NCBI GenBank assembly: GCA_029204225.1
Contig: CM055108.1
Coordinates: forward strand, 67,001 to 131,000
Source: Diphasiastrum complanatum
Lineage: Eukaryota > Streptophyta > Lycopodiopsida > Lycopodiales > Lycopodiaceae
DNA length: 64,000 nt
Direction of reading: 5' to 3'
The notes below the pieces were generated by a model. The model was given only the letters and a program-made list of their open reading frames with translations. It was not told where the DNA came from and searched no databases. Below are positions 21,753-33,998 of the stretch, piece after piece (within the stretch, counting starts at the first letter, position 1; the number at the start of each line of letters is the position of its first letter). A program made the translations under genes and the position numbers.

Positions 21753-23399
21753 GATGAGCCATCAAGGCTCACTTATAGTGACAAAGGAGAGCAAAGGGAA
21801 GATTCTCAACTACTCAACTCTTATACTTTCTTGACTACTATGCTTGAAGAACCAACTAGTTCTGAGGAAGCAAATAAGTCTCAATATTAGAGGAAAGCTA
21901 TGCAAGTAGAGTTTGATGCACTAACCGAAAATCAAACTTGGAAGCTTGTTGATCTACCTTATGGAAAGAAGCCTCTTACTTGTAAATGGATATATAGATT
22001 GAAATATAATCAAGATGGTTCCACTCATAAGTATAAAGCTAGACTTGTAGCAAAAGGTTTTTTGCAATTCAAAGGCATAGATTATGATGAAACCTTTGCA
22101 CATGTTGCAAAGCTTGTGACCATTAGATTAATCATATGTCTTGCAACTTCTTTCAAATGGGAGCACTTCCAACTTGATGTGACAAATGCTTTCTTGAATG
22201 GATTCTTGGAAGAGGATATCTACATGTGCCAACCCGAGGGCCTCATCAAAGATGGAGAAGAAGACAAGGTGTGTTTCTTGAAGAAGACTCTTTATGGACT
22301 CAAGCAAGCACCAAGAGCATGGTACTCTAGGTTGAATTCCTATCTTATTTCCATTAGATTTGTTGTAAATTCTTATGAACCATCATTGTACTACAAATGT
22401 AATGATGGGAAGATCATTATCTTAGTTTTATATGTTGATGACATTATACTCACAGGAAATGATCTAGATGGCATCAAAAATGTAGAAATTTCCTTTTCTA
22501 GTGAATTTAGAATGGTAGATCTAGGACTTCTTAAAGTTATACTTGGAATAGAAGTCACTAGAAGTAATGATTTTACTTTCATATGTCAATCTAAGTATGC
22601 TAGATCAATCTTAGCAAAATTTGGCATGATTGATTGTAAAAGAGTTGAAACTCCCATGGAACTAAGTGTAAAAGTTTCTAAGGAAAGTGATGAAGCATCC
22701 TTTGAGGACATCAATACCTATAGAATGCTTATTGGTTCCTTGATATACTTAACCATCACTAGACCAAATCTTAGTTTTTGTGTTGGCAAATTGAGTCAAT
22801 ACATGCAAAGTCCATTAATATGTCATTGAAAAGGAGCAAAAAGGACGTTAAGGTACATCTCGGCTACAAAAGACTTTGGCATAGTTTATGAAAGGACTAA
22901 TATTTGTTTAAGAGCATATTTGGACTCAAGTTTTGCGGGTGACAAGATGGATAGAAGATCCATAAGTGCATTTGCTACATTCTTATGTGAGGGAGCTATA
23001 TCTTGGCTTTCCAAAAAGCAAGATACCATCTCTCTTTCATCAACGAAATCTGAGTGTAAAGCTATGACAACAACAACAAAGGAGGTTCTTTGGCTTAAAA
23101 GGCTTTTGGAGGAGCTACATGTGATCAAGGATGAAGACATTCCATGCATATATTGTGACAATCAAGCAGCTCAACAACTTGCAAACAATCCAATCTTCCA
23201 TGCTCAAACAAAGCACATTGAGATTTCACATCATTTCGTGAGGGAGAAAGTGCAAGCAAAGGAGATCAAGCTTATTCATATTTCATCATCAGATTGCATT
23301 GTTGATATACTCACCAAGGCATTGCCTAAAGATCCATTTGTAAAATTAAGATTGGCTCTTAAAGTGATAGATAGATCTATGCTAGATTTACCAAGCTAG
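21753..23399 (+). pseudogene. X1 reverse transcriptase and RNase H
   Basis: Copia pol 3' half. The RT runs from about 21900 (NQTWKLVDLP, CKWIYRLKYNQDGS, KARLVAKGF, FQLDVTNAFLNG, YGLKQAPRAWY) with intact LYVDDIILTGND at about 22428. RNase H is from about 22915 (LDSSFAGDKMDRRS, SLSSTKSE, CDNQAAQQLA, TKHIEISHHFVREKV, VDILTKALPKD), ending at 23399 just before the PPT. One stop (TGA at 22827-22829 where X2 has TGG) splits RT from RNase H, and an RNase H catalytic Glu is Lys (STKSECK instead of STESEYK). No integrase precedes it. Very similar to X2 at 55404-63419. Confidence 0.9.
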
Positions 23400-23411
23400 A
23401 TTTTTGAGGAG

Positions 23412-24232
23412 TGTGAAAAATGCAAATAAGCTTGGTACAGGCCAAAAATCTTGTATATAGGACAAACACACATGTGTGGAGCCTATTTCCACGTGTGAAA
23501 CTAGTGTACTTGTCATGTACCATAATCATACATGTTGTACATATGATTTAATTCAAGTTCTAGTGGCTAAATTGGCCAGAAACTAGTTTTCTAGAGATAT
23601 GACACATGGCATCAATCTATTGATTGCATGAGCCAAATACTTTGAATAGGTCTCACATCCCATGTGTAGAGGACATCTCACACGTGTGGAAATAGCTGAA
23701 TTAGGTGACTTTTTACTTCTAAAAGATTTCTATAAAGATCTCCATATAGTAGGAAATTGGACCAAAAATGCCCAAAATGAAAAGTTTGACCCAAGTGTCA
23801 AAATTACATGATGATGACAAGGCATCCTCACACGTGTGAGATCTGATGCATTATCAGTACCTCAAGCTCCAAGAAGTGTATATATAGAGGCATATTTGGC
23901 CATAATCAATGTGAGACATCAATCTTGATTTTGGAAGCAATTTTGGGTGATTCTCTCCATTTGTCTACATTTGTTTTGATTGTTTTGAGGTTCTATCATA
24001 GTGTACTTGATTTTCAGGTTGGAGTCCATACTCAGACAAAGTTTCAAACGTGTGAAACTAGAAAGTACATCTACCTTCATTAATGATTGTTCTTGTTAGG
24101 ATTTTATGCCTAGAATTGATCTAGATTGATCTTAATCGCAAGTAGATTGATAGATCAAGTAAATCTAACATCCAATTCCTCTTGAGGATCAGATTAGGAT
24201 CCACTCTTGGTCCATTTTGTACTTTTTCCACA
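23412..24232 (+). repeat. X1 3' LTR (821 bp)
   Basis: TGTGAAAAATGCAAATAAGC...TTTTTCCACA. It aligns with the 5' LTR but with many substitutions and small indels, so X1 is much older than Z. It contains a perfect CTCACACGTGTGAG palindrome at 23827-23840 and related sites at about 23488 and 23678. Confidence 0.88.
23827..23840. promoter_or_regulatory. Perfect ACACGTGT palindrome in X1 3' LTR
   Basis: CTCACACGTGTGAG. The corresponding 5' LTR position (about 16366) reads CTCACACATGTGGG, so the site is intact in only one LTR. Confidence 0.45.
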
Positions 24233-25105
24233 ATAGCAAACTTTCTTTATCAAACTTACAAGTTTTTGGATGTACTGCTTATGCGTAGATTCCTCATGAT
24301 CTCAGGAAGAAGCTCAACTTCTAGAGCATCAAATGTATTTTCATCAGCTACACTACTTCAGATCAAGCCTATAAGTTGTTCGATTCTATCGAGTCAAAGA
24401 TATTCATTAGTCGGGATGTGATTTTCATCAAAGATCAGTTTATCGACCTCAAGGAAAAAGACAAAGCCGATATATCTGACTCTTCGGTTTCATCCGACAC
24501 ATTGAAATTTCCAATTCCTCAATAGACTATTCCTATCAAAGGTCCAAGCTCATCTACTTTCGACAAACAAGATATCAATGATGAATCCGAAGATGATGAT
24601 GTTGCAGTTCAGCAACTACAACATGATGAAAGTGATCAACTTTCTCTATTTTCCAAAAGATCATCAAGAACTAGCAGACCACCTATCAATTATATTGACG
24701 AGTCTGCAGCCTATCTTGTTCAGGAGCCTACTACTGTCGAAGAGGCACTCAGTCAGCCCGATTTCGATCTCTGAAAAGAAGCTATGGATAAAGAGTACTC
24801 ATCTCTTATAAAGAACCAGACATGGACGATGGTCAAATTACCTGCTAGCAGAAACATAGTTGATTGCAAATAGATTTTCAAAGTCAAGTACAAAGCAGAC
24901 AGAAGCATCGATAGAAGGAAAGCTCGACTTGTTGATTACACTGAGACCTTCAGTCCAGTAGCCAAGCATTCTTCTATTCGACTTTTATTATCATTTGCTG
25001 CTATAGCAGATTTGGAAATACATGAAATGGATGTACATACAACATATCCCAATGGAGTTATCGAAGAAGACATTTACATGGTGCAACCTGAAAGTTATGG
25101 TTTCA
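24233..25105 (+). pseudogene. Copia S: integrase tail, linker, RT start
   Basis: Plus-strand copia fragment of the T/R/A group: integrase tail (LQVFGCTAYA, RKKLNF, SDQAYKLFDSIESKIFISRDVIF), acidic Ser-rich linker, then RT start (NQTWTMVKLPAS, KARLVDYTETFSPVAKHSS, EIHEMDVHTTYPNGVIEEDIYM). At least five in-frame stops. RT is cut at about 25105, within block 2. The last 86 bp (25020-25105) are also present, inverted, at the far end of block 2 copy 2. Confidence 0.85.
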
Positions 25106-25229
25106 AAGGATCAGTACTTTTCTTATTAATCACGGCTACAGACCAAGCTCTTTTGCAGTTGAAGAGCTTTTGTAGCATCCACAGAAAATACAATGATTCA
25201 CTTATTTAATAGAATAAAGCCTCATACCA

Positions 25230-26611
25230 TAATGGTATTAAAAAAGACTGCAACATAAAATTTTTCAAAACAGAAAGTATTAAAATGAATGACAAATTTA
25301 ATTAATATTTACCTTTCTTGTCATTGGTCTTTGCAAGTTGTTTTGCAGACTTTAACAACTCGCAAGTGGAGCATACTGTCATTCGTGATTTTTTGGGAAT
25401 CTTTACCTGTTCAAAATCTCTTTTTCAAATTCTAAGAAAATATGAGTAACTCAATTAGGGAACATTTTTTGTTTTGGAAAACTCTTTGTACATCAAAAAT
25501 ATTTTTAATTTTGTAAAATTATCCGGCAAGTGAAAATATAATGAATTAGGCAATTTCTCTTCGTGCACATCTATGAAATGCTTTAGCCAAGCAGTTGCAT
25601 TTAAAGCATTTAGAGAAACAGTTCGACCTTGTAAGGATACCCGTAATGTTGGGTCTTTCTGAAGTCGTGCATGCATTCGTTGAAGCTGTGAGTTTCCGAT
25701 TGCGTAACTGCTTTGTAAGCTTTGCGACAAATCTCCAAAGCATTTAAAAAATACAAAAATGAGTTTTTGTCCGGTCTCATTGTTGCACACAAATAGTAAT
25801 TTCTCTTATCCTTATTTCGTAAAAAGAGGTTTGATCTTAATTCTTCAATTTATCTGATACTCAGCTTTTGCAAACAACAGGATGAGCATCAAATAATATT
25901 CCGTACCTTTCGAATCTCAGATTTTGCAATCAACTGTTTTTGAAGATTTGTTAAATCAGGTGAGGATCTCAAGTCTCTCTTGTATTTTTTCTTTTGTTTG
26001 GAGTCTGATCTATAAATTGAACCTGTGACACTAGTAGGTGCTTGAACTGGTTGAGAAGGTGTTGGAATTTCATGACTCGGAATTCTGGCTCCAACCTCAG
26101 GATGTTCTGGACCCTCATAAGGCTCTGAATTTTCAACGAATATAGCCTTTTTAGATTTAACACGACGAACATCACTTTGAGAAGGTCTCCTACGAACATG
26201 AGAAAAGCTTGAACATCGTGGATCAACAGACTTATGCGGATCTGTTGATTTACTAGAATTAGTAACTGAGTGAATTGAAGCTTTTGACTCATCACTCAAT
26301 GATTCAACTTGTTCAAAAGAACAATGTTCTAATGGTGCAGAGCCTGTATCTGAAGAGAAAGACGAGGTCGAAAGATTTGACACAAGCTGAGTTATAGACG
26401 TCATTTCTTGAAAAGTGCTTGCTTGAGAAATTTCAGAAGATGAACGGGTAAATGATGATGATGCCACATCATTTACGAAAACATGTTCAGATTCAGGAGT
26501 GGCTTTATAAAAAAAGCTTTCATTGGGAATATTAGATGAAGATGATGCACTTGTTGCAATGTATTGAGTTAAAACTATTGGAATAGAAGAGGTAGAACTA
26601 ATTGACATCAT
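25230..26611 (-). pseudogene. Transposon-like gene with Ser-rich first exon, copy 1 (frameshifted)
   Basis: Split coding region. The first exon (26611 to about 25890) encodes 240 residues rich in Ser/Thr with a basic tail (KQKKKYKRDLRSSPDLTNLQKQ), followed by a plausible GT donor (AAAG-GTACGG). The next exon (about 25820-25300) carries NSFLYFLNALEICRKAYKAV, RMHARLQKDPTLRVSLQGRT, WLKHFIDVHEEKLPN, then KIPKKSRMTVCSTCELLKSA, ending at a clean donor (AAGAAAG-GTAAATA). A 1-base deletion at about 25703 and a stop after KNVP break it. The order (helical region, WL...LPN, Cys pair) recalls large transposase-like proteins with a DUF7869 C-terminus known from plants and other eukaryotes. This is from memory and not tested. 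The 3' part of the gene is absent. Confidence 0.5.
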
Positions 26612-28305
26612 AACCTTAATTTTTTTTTTTAACTATGTACTTAAGCATAGACCCGTTAAAATAGTTAACACAAAACTAAATGTGCTCCACAGACTTAACT
26701 GCAACCACAAATAAAAAGCTATGCAAATCTCAATAGACGTATACAAGAAAAACACTAAATGCAAATGAGCAACAAGCCTAGAAAGTAACTGGTTAATTAA
26801 AATTTCTAGTGGCTACCATGTCTTAAATATTGTTTGGCAGCATCCTTAGGATTAGAGTTGACCCAAGAATAGGTTTAGGGTTAGGTTTAGGTTTGGACGG
26901 TCCCGGCTCAGGCTCAAGGTCGGCGTGAGGTGAGGTGAGTCACGACAACTCGGTCCTGACGCAAGCTGGAGGTCTGGCATGAGGCGGAGGTCTCGAAATT
27001 TTTTTTATTTAAGGACCGTTGTCCAAACATAGTAGAAGATGTGTCACTTGAAAGTACAGTGGCTACTCAAGAAAAAGAAAAAGATGTAAATGACCTCGAT
27101 GATTTTTGGGAATAAAAAATTCTCTTTTGTTTTAAAACATAATTGCATTAATATTTTTTGATGTATTGTGTTTTAAAATCTTTTTGATTGATTTAATGTT
27201 CTTAAATTTGTTTTTTAATGATTTAAAATTAAGAATTTGAAATATTTTAAAATTTTTAACATTGATAATCATTACCAAAAACTAAAATTGTAATGATTTG
27301 TCAAGTTTATAATATTTTAGTTTTGGATGTGTTTTTATAATATTTTTTGTAAAAAATAATATTGTTAGAAATTTTAAGAAATGAAAAGATTTTTTTCAGG
27401 GTGATATAAATATTTTCACAAATCATTTAATCTCGATTATTGTAAAGTAATTTCATTTGCGTTTATTTAATGTTTAAGTATTCAATGAACTTACGTAGGT
27501 ATAAGTAAAAATTTTAAAAATTTTAAAACTTTAAAAAATATTGATTAAAATTTTTATCATAATTTAAAAAATATTTTTTTTCGATACAAGAATTGTAATT
27601 TAAAAAACTTCTAAAATTCCAAAAAAAAAAAACTATAACTTTTGTTTTAAATAAGCAAAAAATATTTTTTAGTTATTTTAGTGGTTGTGTATCTATTGAT
27701 TTTATTTTGAATAGTATTATTATTTAATATAAGCTAATTTTAAGTTATTTATGAAAATGTATTGACCAAATTTTTGTAGCTTGAATTATTTTCTTGCAAA
27801 ATACAACATTTTTTTAACAATACAATATATTTATTTGAAGCATTTTAAATTTGGATACTTTTTAAAAAAAATTAATTTTTTTTATAAAAATGGGTCTCCA
27901 AGTCATTTCTCTTTTTTTGGTCATCATGTTTGTGTTGAAAACTGTAAATATAGTAAAATAGCAATAAGTCTTTCTATTTGTAATTTAAGATAGCATATTG
28001 TAATTGTAGTAATGAGGAATTGTACAAGATGGCAATTAGTAATTGAGTTTGCTAAATAGTGATAATTCTTCACATACATCACATTGCACAAATTCCTTAA
28101 CGAAAACATTAAATCTTCAGTTTGCAATATTGGATAAGATTGTGTAATGTAGTAATCAGTTACTGTTGAAGATGCCAATCAGACTTTGGCTTTTGCAATA
28201 TTATAGGAAGGTAGTAACGAGTCATTACTAGCATGATGCACCTCACACTAAACCACCTAGGGGTTGTTGACCTCCTCGTGGTCCTCCTGGAAACACCCTG
28301 TTGGA
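26612..28305. other. AT-rich part of block 2 with a telomere-like word and a short acidic tail frame
   Basis: 26872-26896 holds GGTTTAGGGTTAGGTTTAGG, three to four imperfect plant telomere units. 27014-27115 on the plus strand is a short frame ending EKDVNDLDDFWE-stop, which may be the C-terminus of an hAT-like or other transposase whose body is missing. 27116-28200 is strongly AT-rich (poly-A/T runs) and shows no coding sequence beyond chance frames. Confidence 0.4.
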
Positions 28306-28377
28306 GGGTTGTTAGGACAAACTCCTGCATTTCTACTTTCTACTTGAAATCATAAAATTTGTCTTCAAGACAACATC

Positions 28378-29577
28378 TCAGTTGATTTGACCTGTGTCAT
28401 CATCATAAATGCGATATGCTTTATTTGATGTTGAGTAGCCAATGAAAATGTACTTACAGCTTATAGGGTCAAGCTTTTTCTTCAGATCAGATGATATTTG
28501 TGCATAGCAGAGACAACCGAAAATAGCATATTGTGGATATTGCTTCAGCCCAAAATTTCTCATTTAATTGAGCATTGGACATCATGGATTGTGATGCTTC
28601 CAACAATGTTCGATTCTTTCTTTCAGATACGCCATTTTGTTGTGGAGTATAGCTGGCTGTGAACTGATGGTGCCCACCGCATGATGTTAGATAGTCCGCC
28701 ATTTCATCAAACATGTTTTGAGTAAATTTGTTGAAATATAGAGCTTGACCCAAAGAGGGCATGCTCATAGGACCACATAAATCGCTATGAATTAATTCAA
28801 AAATGGACTTCGTCCTTTTGGCTTGTCCTTTTAGAAATCTTGTTCTAGGTTGTTTTTTTAGTAAACAATTTTCACAGACAGTCTCTAACCATGTCCTTGA
28901 CCATGCTATTATGATGCACATACAAGATCGATCTCATGTTTAAATGACCTAGTCTTTGATGCCATATAAGTGCATCTGAATTACTCACAGAGGTAGTAAG
29001 TGCATATTCCTTCTCTGTGTGCATAGAGGACTTCTTTATAGTTCTTATCCAAAATGATATATTGTTTTGAATTGAACAAGGCTCTATAGCCCTGATCAAT
29101 AAGCTTGCTGACTGACAATAAATTCTTTGTCAGTTTGGATACATACAGTACATCCTTAAGCAAGAGTATTGTTCTTTTGCCTCCAATCTGCAGTGCACTT
29201 GAGTCACCAAAGTAAACATACTTTGAATGTGCAGGTGTGAGATCTTCGAATAGGAATTTGCATGGTGTCATGTGCTGAGAATACCAATCCATGGCATCTC
29301 TAATGGGTTTGTCTTGTACCATCAGCGCCTTAATCTCAAAGAAGTTTTGATTTGATCTAGATGTCAAAGCAGGTGTCAAAGACAACCATAGAGAATGTGA
29401 AAAGAATAGGCATCTCAAACATTCGTGCTATTCTCTATTTCTGACAGAATGAAATGTAAATCGTTTAGGCGTCTATGACAACCATACAATTCTTCATTAA
29501 TAGCTTCTGATGATAGAGAGAGAAAGAGTGAAAGGTAACATAGAATATGAATACAACTGATATGAAGTATAAAAGGG
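28378..29577 (-). pseudogene. Copia T fragment: protease, pre-integrase, integrase
   Basis: Minus-strand copia pol N-terminal half. From high to low coordinate: gag end (INEELYGCHRRLNDLHF), protease remnant (WYSQHMTPCKF near 29290, catalytic DSG lost), TKNLLSVSKLIDQGYRA, WHQRLGHLNMRS (about 28960), CENCLLKKQPR, integrase HSDLCGPMSMPS, then PQQNGVSERKNRTLLEA (about 28590-28640, containing the catalytic Glu) and tail FIGYSTSNKAYRIYD (28390-28430). The integrase middle (second Asp region) is deleted near 28725. Several frameshifts. 28306-28377 between block 2 and T is a short coding-free piece of the same tail. Confidence 0.85.
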
Positions 29578-30400
29578 TGTTGTAGTAACAATGATATCAT
29601 ATCACAAAACAATTGTGCGATGTGCGTGATCCTACTTATAGAGGCTAATGAATGCTATCTTTTTTAATACTCTTTACTCTCTCTAAACTGATCACTAACT
29701 TCGAGGAGTAAGCTACTAGAAGACCACTTTTGGTCGTTTGATATCTGTAAATACATTGATCGATCATCTATCATCTCTCTTCTTCAAAATGTTTAGATGT
29801 TTATATAGCTGTTAGAAGATCTTTTAGTAGTTCTAATTACAGTTTAAAAGATCGTTAACAGCCATAGTACTTGATCTGTAGATCAGTTATTGGTGCATCA
29901 TGAAGATGTGAAGAGGTACAACAAGAGGATCTCCTTCGTACACGTCAAGAGCGTGAAAGTATGGCATCGTTGATTGCAGGAGCGTGAAGATGAAACCGCA
30001 TGACAACCGTAGTCGTTGAACTTGTGGTTCCCTTCGGTCAGCTATCGTTTGTTCACTTCTTAGGTGACTGTAAGTGATAACTTACGGTGTTTGGTAGTGC
30101 CTTCGTTTTCTTTTGGTTTGCTATCGCAATGGACTGTAGACAGGAATGTTGCCGTTCATTGCATTGACTCATTCCGTTGGTCTTCATATGTGAGTCCTTG
30201 TGGACTTGTTGCGGTCAACTTTGTAAGTAACCATAGAGAAGACGTTGCGGTGCGGTTGCAGTTCTACCTGTTTGGACTTCACGTGTATTTCTGCAGACTG
30301 TCAAAAAGATGGTGTATTTCTACAGAATGTTGAGAGAGTGATTTACTCAAGAGATAAAGGGGACGTAAATGATGAGTAGGAGTAAGATTAAACTCCAACA
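29578..30400 (-). repeat. Copia Q 3' LTR (823 bp)
   Basis: Read on the minus strand it starts TGTTGGAGTTTAATC at 30400 and ends ATTGTTACTACAACA at 29578, with TGTTG/CAACA ends. It is preceded by a GGGGTTG polypurine-like tract after the Q RNase H stop. The first 230 bp match the truncated R LTR at 7002-7230. Plus-strand frames over it are chance. Confidence 0.85.
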
Positions 30401-31410
30401 CAACCCCTTAAGCTTACTGCTACAAATCTGAAATCACATTGAGACTTAACAATTCTACCATAGTAGAATGCTTTTCTCTTGACAATGGTTTAGTCAAAAT
30501 ATCAGCCAACATATTGTCTATATGACAGTAGTTTATGATCATAATTCGAATCACTTGGTTTTGTGTTGATTCTCCTAGAACTCGGATAGAATTTCGTTTA
30601 GATTGATGGCTACTGCCTTCTAGTTCAAACCTAAAATCTTCCAGAGTGTAGACAGATGTTGTTGGCCTGCATTTAATTTCTTTAAGCATTCCACAAAAAC
30701 ACACCAGTGTGCGGAATGAAGAATAAATAGCTTATTACGAACAGATAACGATTAGACATCAAAGCATTTGAGATCATTCAACACGTGCATCAGACTGCCG
30801 ATCAAGTTTTGGTATGGTATACCTTCCATTTTTTGTTTCTCCTCATCAGTGTTTGGGCAGTCTTGTTTCGTCAATCTGGCTCCAACTGCCATTGGTGTGG
30901 CTTTTTCTTTGCAGTCCAACATTCGATACTGCTTCAACACCTTTTCGGCGTATTCTAATTGACTCAGATGCATTATTCTTCTTATTTGATCTCTTTTGAC
31001 CTGCAGCCCAAGGCATTTTGTTGCTTCTCCCAAATCTGTGATTTTGTAACTTGTAGAAATCTGACTCTTGGTATCCTTGATTAACATCAAAGAATTTTCT
31101 ATGATCAGAGAGTCATCTACGAAAATTGCTTCCTACTCTTTTTATATAGACATTACAATCTGGTTGAGTAGGAACAAAGTCCAGAGACTTCAGAAGGTTA
31201 TTGAGCTTCTTGTACCAGGCTCGTGATGCCTACTTCAGACCATAAATGCATCAATGCAACCGACATACATACTGTCGATTGTTAGGGTTTTCAAATCCTT
31301 CAGGCTACTTCATGAAGATTTCTTCTTTTAGATCTCCATGGAGAAAGGTTGTTTTGATATCGATCTGGTATATTTCCAAATTGTGTTGTGTTGTGTACGC
31401 AAGAAGCAGT
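30401..31410 (-). pseudogene. Copia Q: reverse transcriptase and RNase H, partly deleted
   Basis: Minus-strand RT from about 31400 (YQIDIKTTFLHGDLKEEIFM, PEGFENPNNRQYVC, ASRAWYKKLN) through KITDLGEATKCLGLQVKRDQ and LEYAEKVLKQYRMLDCK. The catalytic YVDD is destroyed (stop and frameshift near 31110). RNase H is largely deleted: after QNLIGSLMHVL (30790) it jumps to the end segment INYCHIDNMLADILTKPLSREKHSTMVE. Same family as R. At about 31410 it is fused to element P. Confidence 0.82.
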
Positions 31411-33998
31411 CTTTATAGAAAGTGGGTTCATCAAGCATTGAAGTAAGGAAAGTGTATGAAGTAAAAGATGAAATGCCTTCTCTTTGATCACCTTTGCCAT
31501 CATAAGTGAGCCTCAATGGCTCGGCCCTTGCTCTTATGGAACTTCTTGGAGTCCTTGGATCTTGAGGTGGATCCTCAAGCTCTTGGTCACTTGAAGCTCC
31601 TCCTCCATCCTAGCATGGTCTTTGACATCAAGATGATTAGTAGCATTATCATCCTCTTTACAAGCATGCCCTTCATAAAAAATAACATCCCTACTCACTA
31701 TAACATTTTTAGTGATGGGATTGAAGACTCTATAACCTTTTCTATTCTCACCATATCCCACAAATATGCCTTTGATGGAAGTTTCATCATCCTTCTTCCT
31801 TGTATCCAAGGACTGGTGTACATAGCAAGTGGATCCAAATATCTTTGGATCTTTGAGATTTGGCTTTTCTCCAAATAGAGCTTCATATGGTGTGATTCCT
31901 CCAATGGCTTGGTTGGAAAATCTATTGCATAAAAAGTTAGCACATGTGATTGCCTCCCCTCAAAATGGTTTTGGTAAAGAAGCATCTAGCCTTAAGGCTT
32001 TAGCACAATCACAAAGAGATCTACTTTTCCTCTCGGCCACTCCATTTTGTTGAGGGGTATAAGGACATGATAGCTCCCTCTTAATGCCATTGGAACTACA
32101 AAACTCTATCAACTTATTGGAGATATATTCTCCTCCATTATCACTTCTTAATACCTTGATCTTGGTACTAAATTGATTTTCAACTAGAGTTTTGAACTTT
32201 ACAAATGAATCAAACTCCAAATATTTACAAGATAAGAGGTAAATCCAACCATATCTAGAATGATCATCAATTAAGGTTACATAGTACTTAGCACCACCAT
32301 TAGATGCTTGAGAGAAACTATGTACATCCGAATGTACGATTTCAAGAGGAGTGTTAGATCTTGAAGTAGATCTTGAGTATGGTAGCTTATGAGCCTTTGA
32401 GAGGCTGCAAGCCTCACAATGCTTTCCACATTTTGCCAATCTCTTGGGGAGGCCGAGTGCAAGCTCCTTTGCACACCTGGATTCCATACCTTTGAAGTTG
32501 GGGTGGCCCAACCTTTTGTGCCATATCTCCACACTTGTGATCTCCACCTTTGCCATGTTCACACTCTCCATTGCAACATTAGAATCTAATTTAAACAATC
32601 TACCTTGTTTAAATCCTTTTGCTATGCATTCATCATTCTTAAGGATGGAACAAACTCCATGTTTAGATTGTACATCTAGGCCATTATCCATTAATTGGCC
32701 AACACTTAACAAATTCTTTCTTAACTTTGTATTAAAAGGACATTCTCTAGATTCATCCTTTTGGATGATCCTATGTACAATGGAATAGTTCCAATACCAC
32801 TTATTCTACACTCTTGATCATTAGATGTAAAGATAGATCTTTTTACATCATTATAAGAGAGTAAAGTGGAGGAATAGTCCTTTTGGAAAGTCATGTACAA
32901 AAAGGAAATTCTTAAGATTCATCCTTTTGGATGATCCTATGTACATTGGAATAGTTCCAATATCACTTATTCTACACTCTTGATCACTAGATGTAAAGAT
33001 AGATCTTTTTACATCATTATAAGAGAGTAAAGTGGAGAAATAGTCCTTTTGGAAAGTCATGTGCAAGCTAGCCCCACTATCAATCCACCAAGAATCACTT
33101 GTGTTGTTCTTGGATGATGGTGATGTGTTGGATACCATCAAGGATGATTCTTCTTCATCCTCCTCTTGATGTGCAATATTGCTTTGTTTGTTCTCTTGTT
33201 CCTTCTTCTTCTTAAGACATTTTGATACAAAATTCCCTTTCTTGCAACAGAAAAAGCATTTAAACTTTGATTTGTCCAGCTTGCCTTTTGAGCTTGATGC
33301 TTCATCCTCTTCTTTGGCCTCCTTTGGATGTTTCTTCTTAGCTCCATTGGTCTTCTTTTTGCCCTTGAATGAGAAATTGGCTTTCTCATTTCCATCTTAC
33401 AATGACAATGCATTCATTCTTGCTTTGGTTTCGAGCATCCTACACTCTTCAGCCACTAATACACTATGAAGTTTTCCAATAGTTGGCAAGGTGTTTTGGA
33501 TGGCAAAACTTTGGACCAAGTTTGAGAAATCATCTCCTAGATCATTAAGTACTACTTGTACAAGCTCATTATCTTTAATCTTCTCACCAATAGTGGCTAA
33601 CTCTTTGTTGAGAGATTTAATTCTTAGCACATAGTCTTGTGCATTTTCCTCACTTCTTCTCATGCTTTGCAAGATTTGATTTCTAATAATGAGGACTTTG
33701 GAAGTGTTATTGGATTCATAGACTGTTTTCAAAGAATCCCATGCCTCTTTAGCACTAGCACAAGAAGATACTTATCTCAAAAGATCATTACTAGCATTCA
33801 TCTTTATACAATGAATTGTTAGTCTAGATTTTTTCTTATCTAATCAACTCTTGTGCACCAAGAGGTTCATCTTCAATCAAGAATTCATAAAGGTCTTGGA
33901 GCACCATTAGTGACTCCACCATAATCTTCTAAATGGAATAATTTGTAGAATTTAGTCTTTCACGAGCTTCTAGAAGGAAAGCCCCAATTGATCCCATC
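31411..33998 (-). pseudogene. Copia P: gag, protease, integrase and RT linker
   Basis: Minus-strand copia N-terminal two thirds. Gag starts near 33998 (MGSIGAFLLEARERLNS), helices to about 33400, basic linker, CCHC knuckle CFFCCKKGNFVSKC (the His is Asn) at about 33240-33280, protease WWIDSGASLHMTF near 33080, pre-integrase LLSVGQLMDNGLDV (32712), WHKRLGHPNFKGME (32520), CEACSLSKAHKL (32420), and an integrase core with HSDVHS, FKTLVENQFSTKIKVLRSDNGGEYIS and TPQQNGVAERKSRSL, that is D-D-E all visible (32050-32360). Tail VGYGENRKGYRVFNPITK (about 31700-31760). Ends in the RT linker LTYDGKGDQREG at about 31500. Frameshifts and an internal 166-bp tandem duplication inactivate it. Resembles fragment B. 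Confidence 0.88.
32749..33080 (-). repeat. 166-bp tandem duplication in P protease
   Basis: 32749-32914 and 32915-33080 are near-identical tandem copies covering KRSIFTS...GIGTIPLYIGSSKRMNL. The period is not a multiple of three, so the frame is lost at the junction. The copies differ at a few bases, so it is not very recent. Confidence 0.85.

Larger units (their letters stand above)
15941..24232 (+). mobile_element. Copia X1 (8.3 kb, rearranged inside)
   Basis: Bounded by two related LTRs (15941-16770 and 23412-24232), with PBS TGGTATCAGAGC at 16771-16782 and the polypurine stretch TTTTTGAGGAG before the 3' LTR. The gag is a remnant and the region from about 18935 to 21750 is foreign copia sequence. 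RT and RNase H survive. The flanking bases (CTGCT versus ATAGC) do not form a target duplication, so the two LTRs may come from different insertions or a flank was lost. Confidence 0.82.
25020..28305. repeat. Duplicated block 2, copy 1 (about 3.28 kb)
   Basis: Inverted duplicate of 41747-45046. The copies differ by a 15-bp insertion (copy 2 near 43350), two single-base indels (near 42773 and 44363) and scattered substitutions. The low-coordinate end includes 86 bp of the S reverse transcriptase, continuous with S here but orphaned in copy 2. The high-coordinate end stops at CCCTGTTGGA, just before copia T. Confidence 0.95.

Noticed and set aside
26872-26896. Telomere-like TTTAGGG units (and the inverted copy at 43158-43184)
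   Set aside because: Only three to four imperfect units, copied along with block 2; too short to be a real interstitial telomere or chromosome-fusion site.
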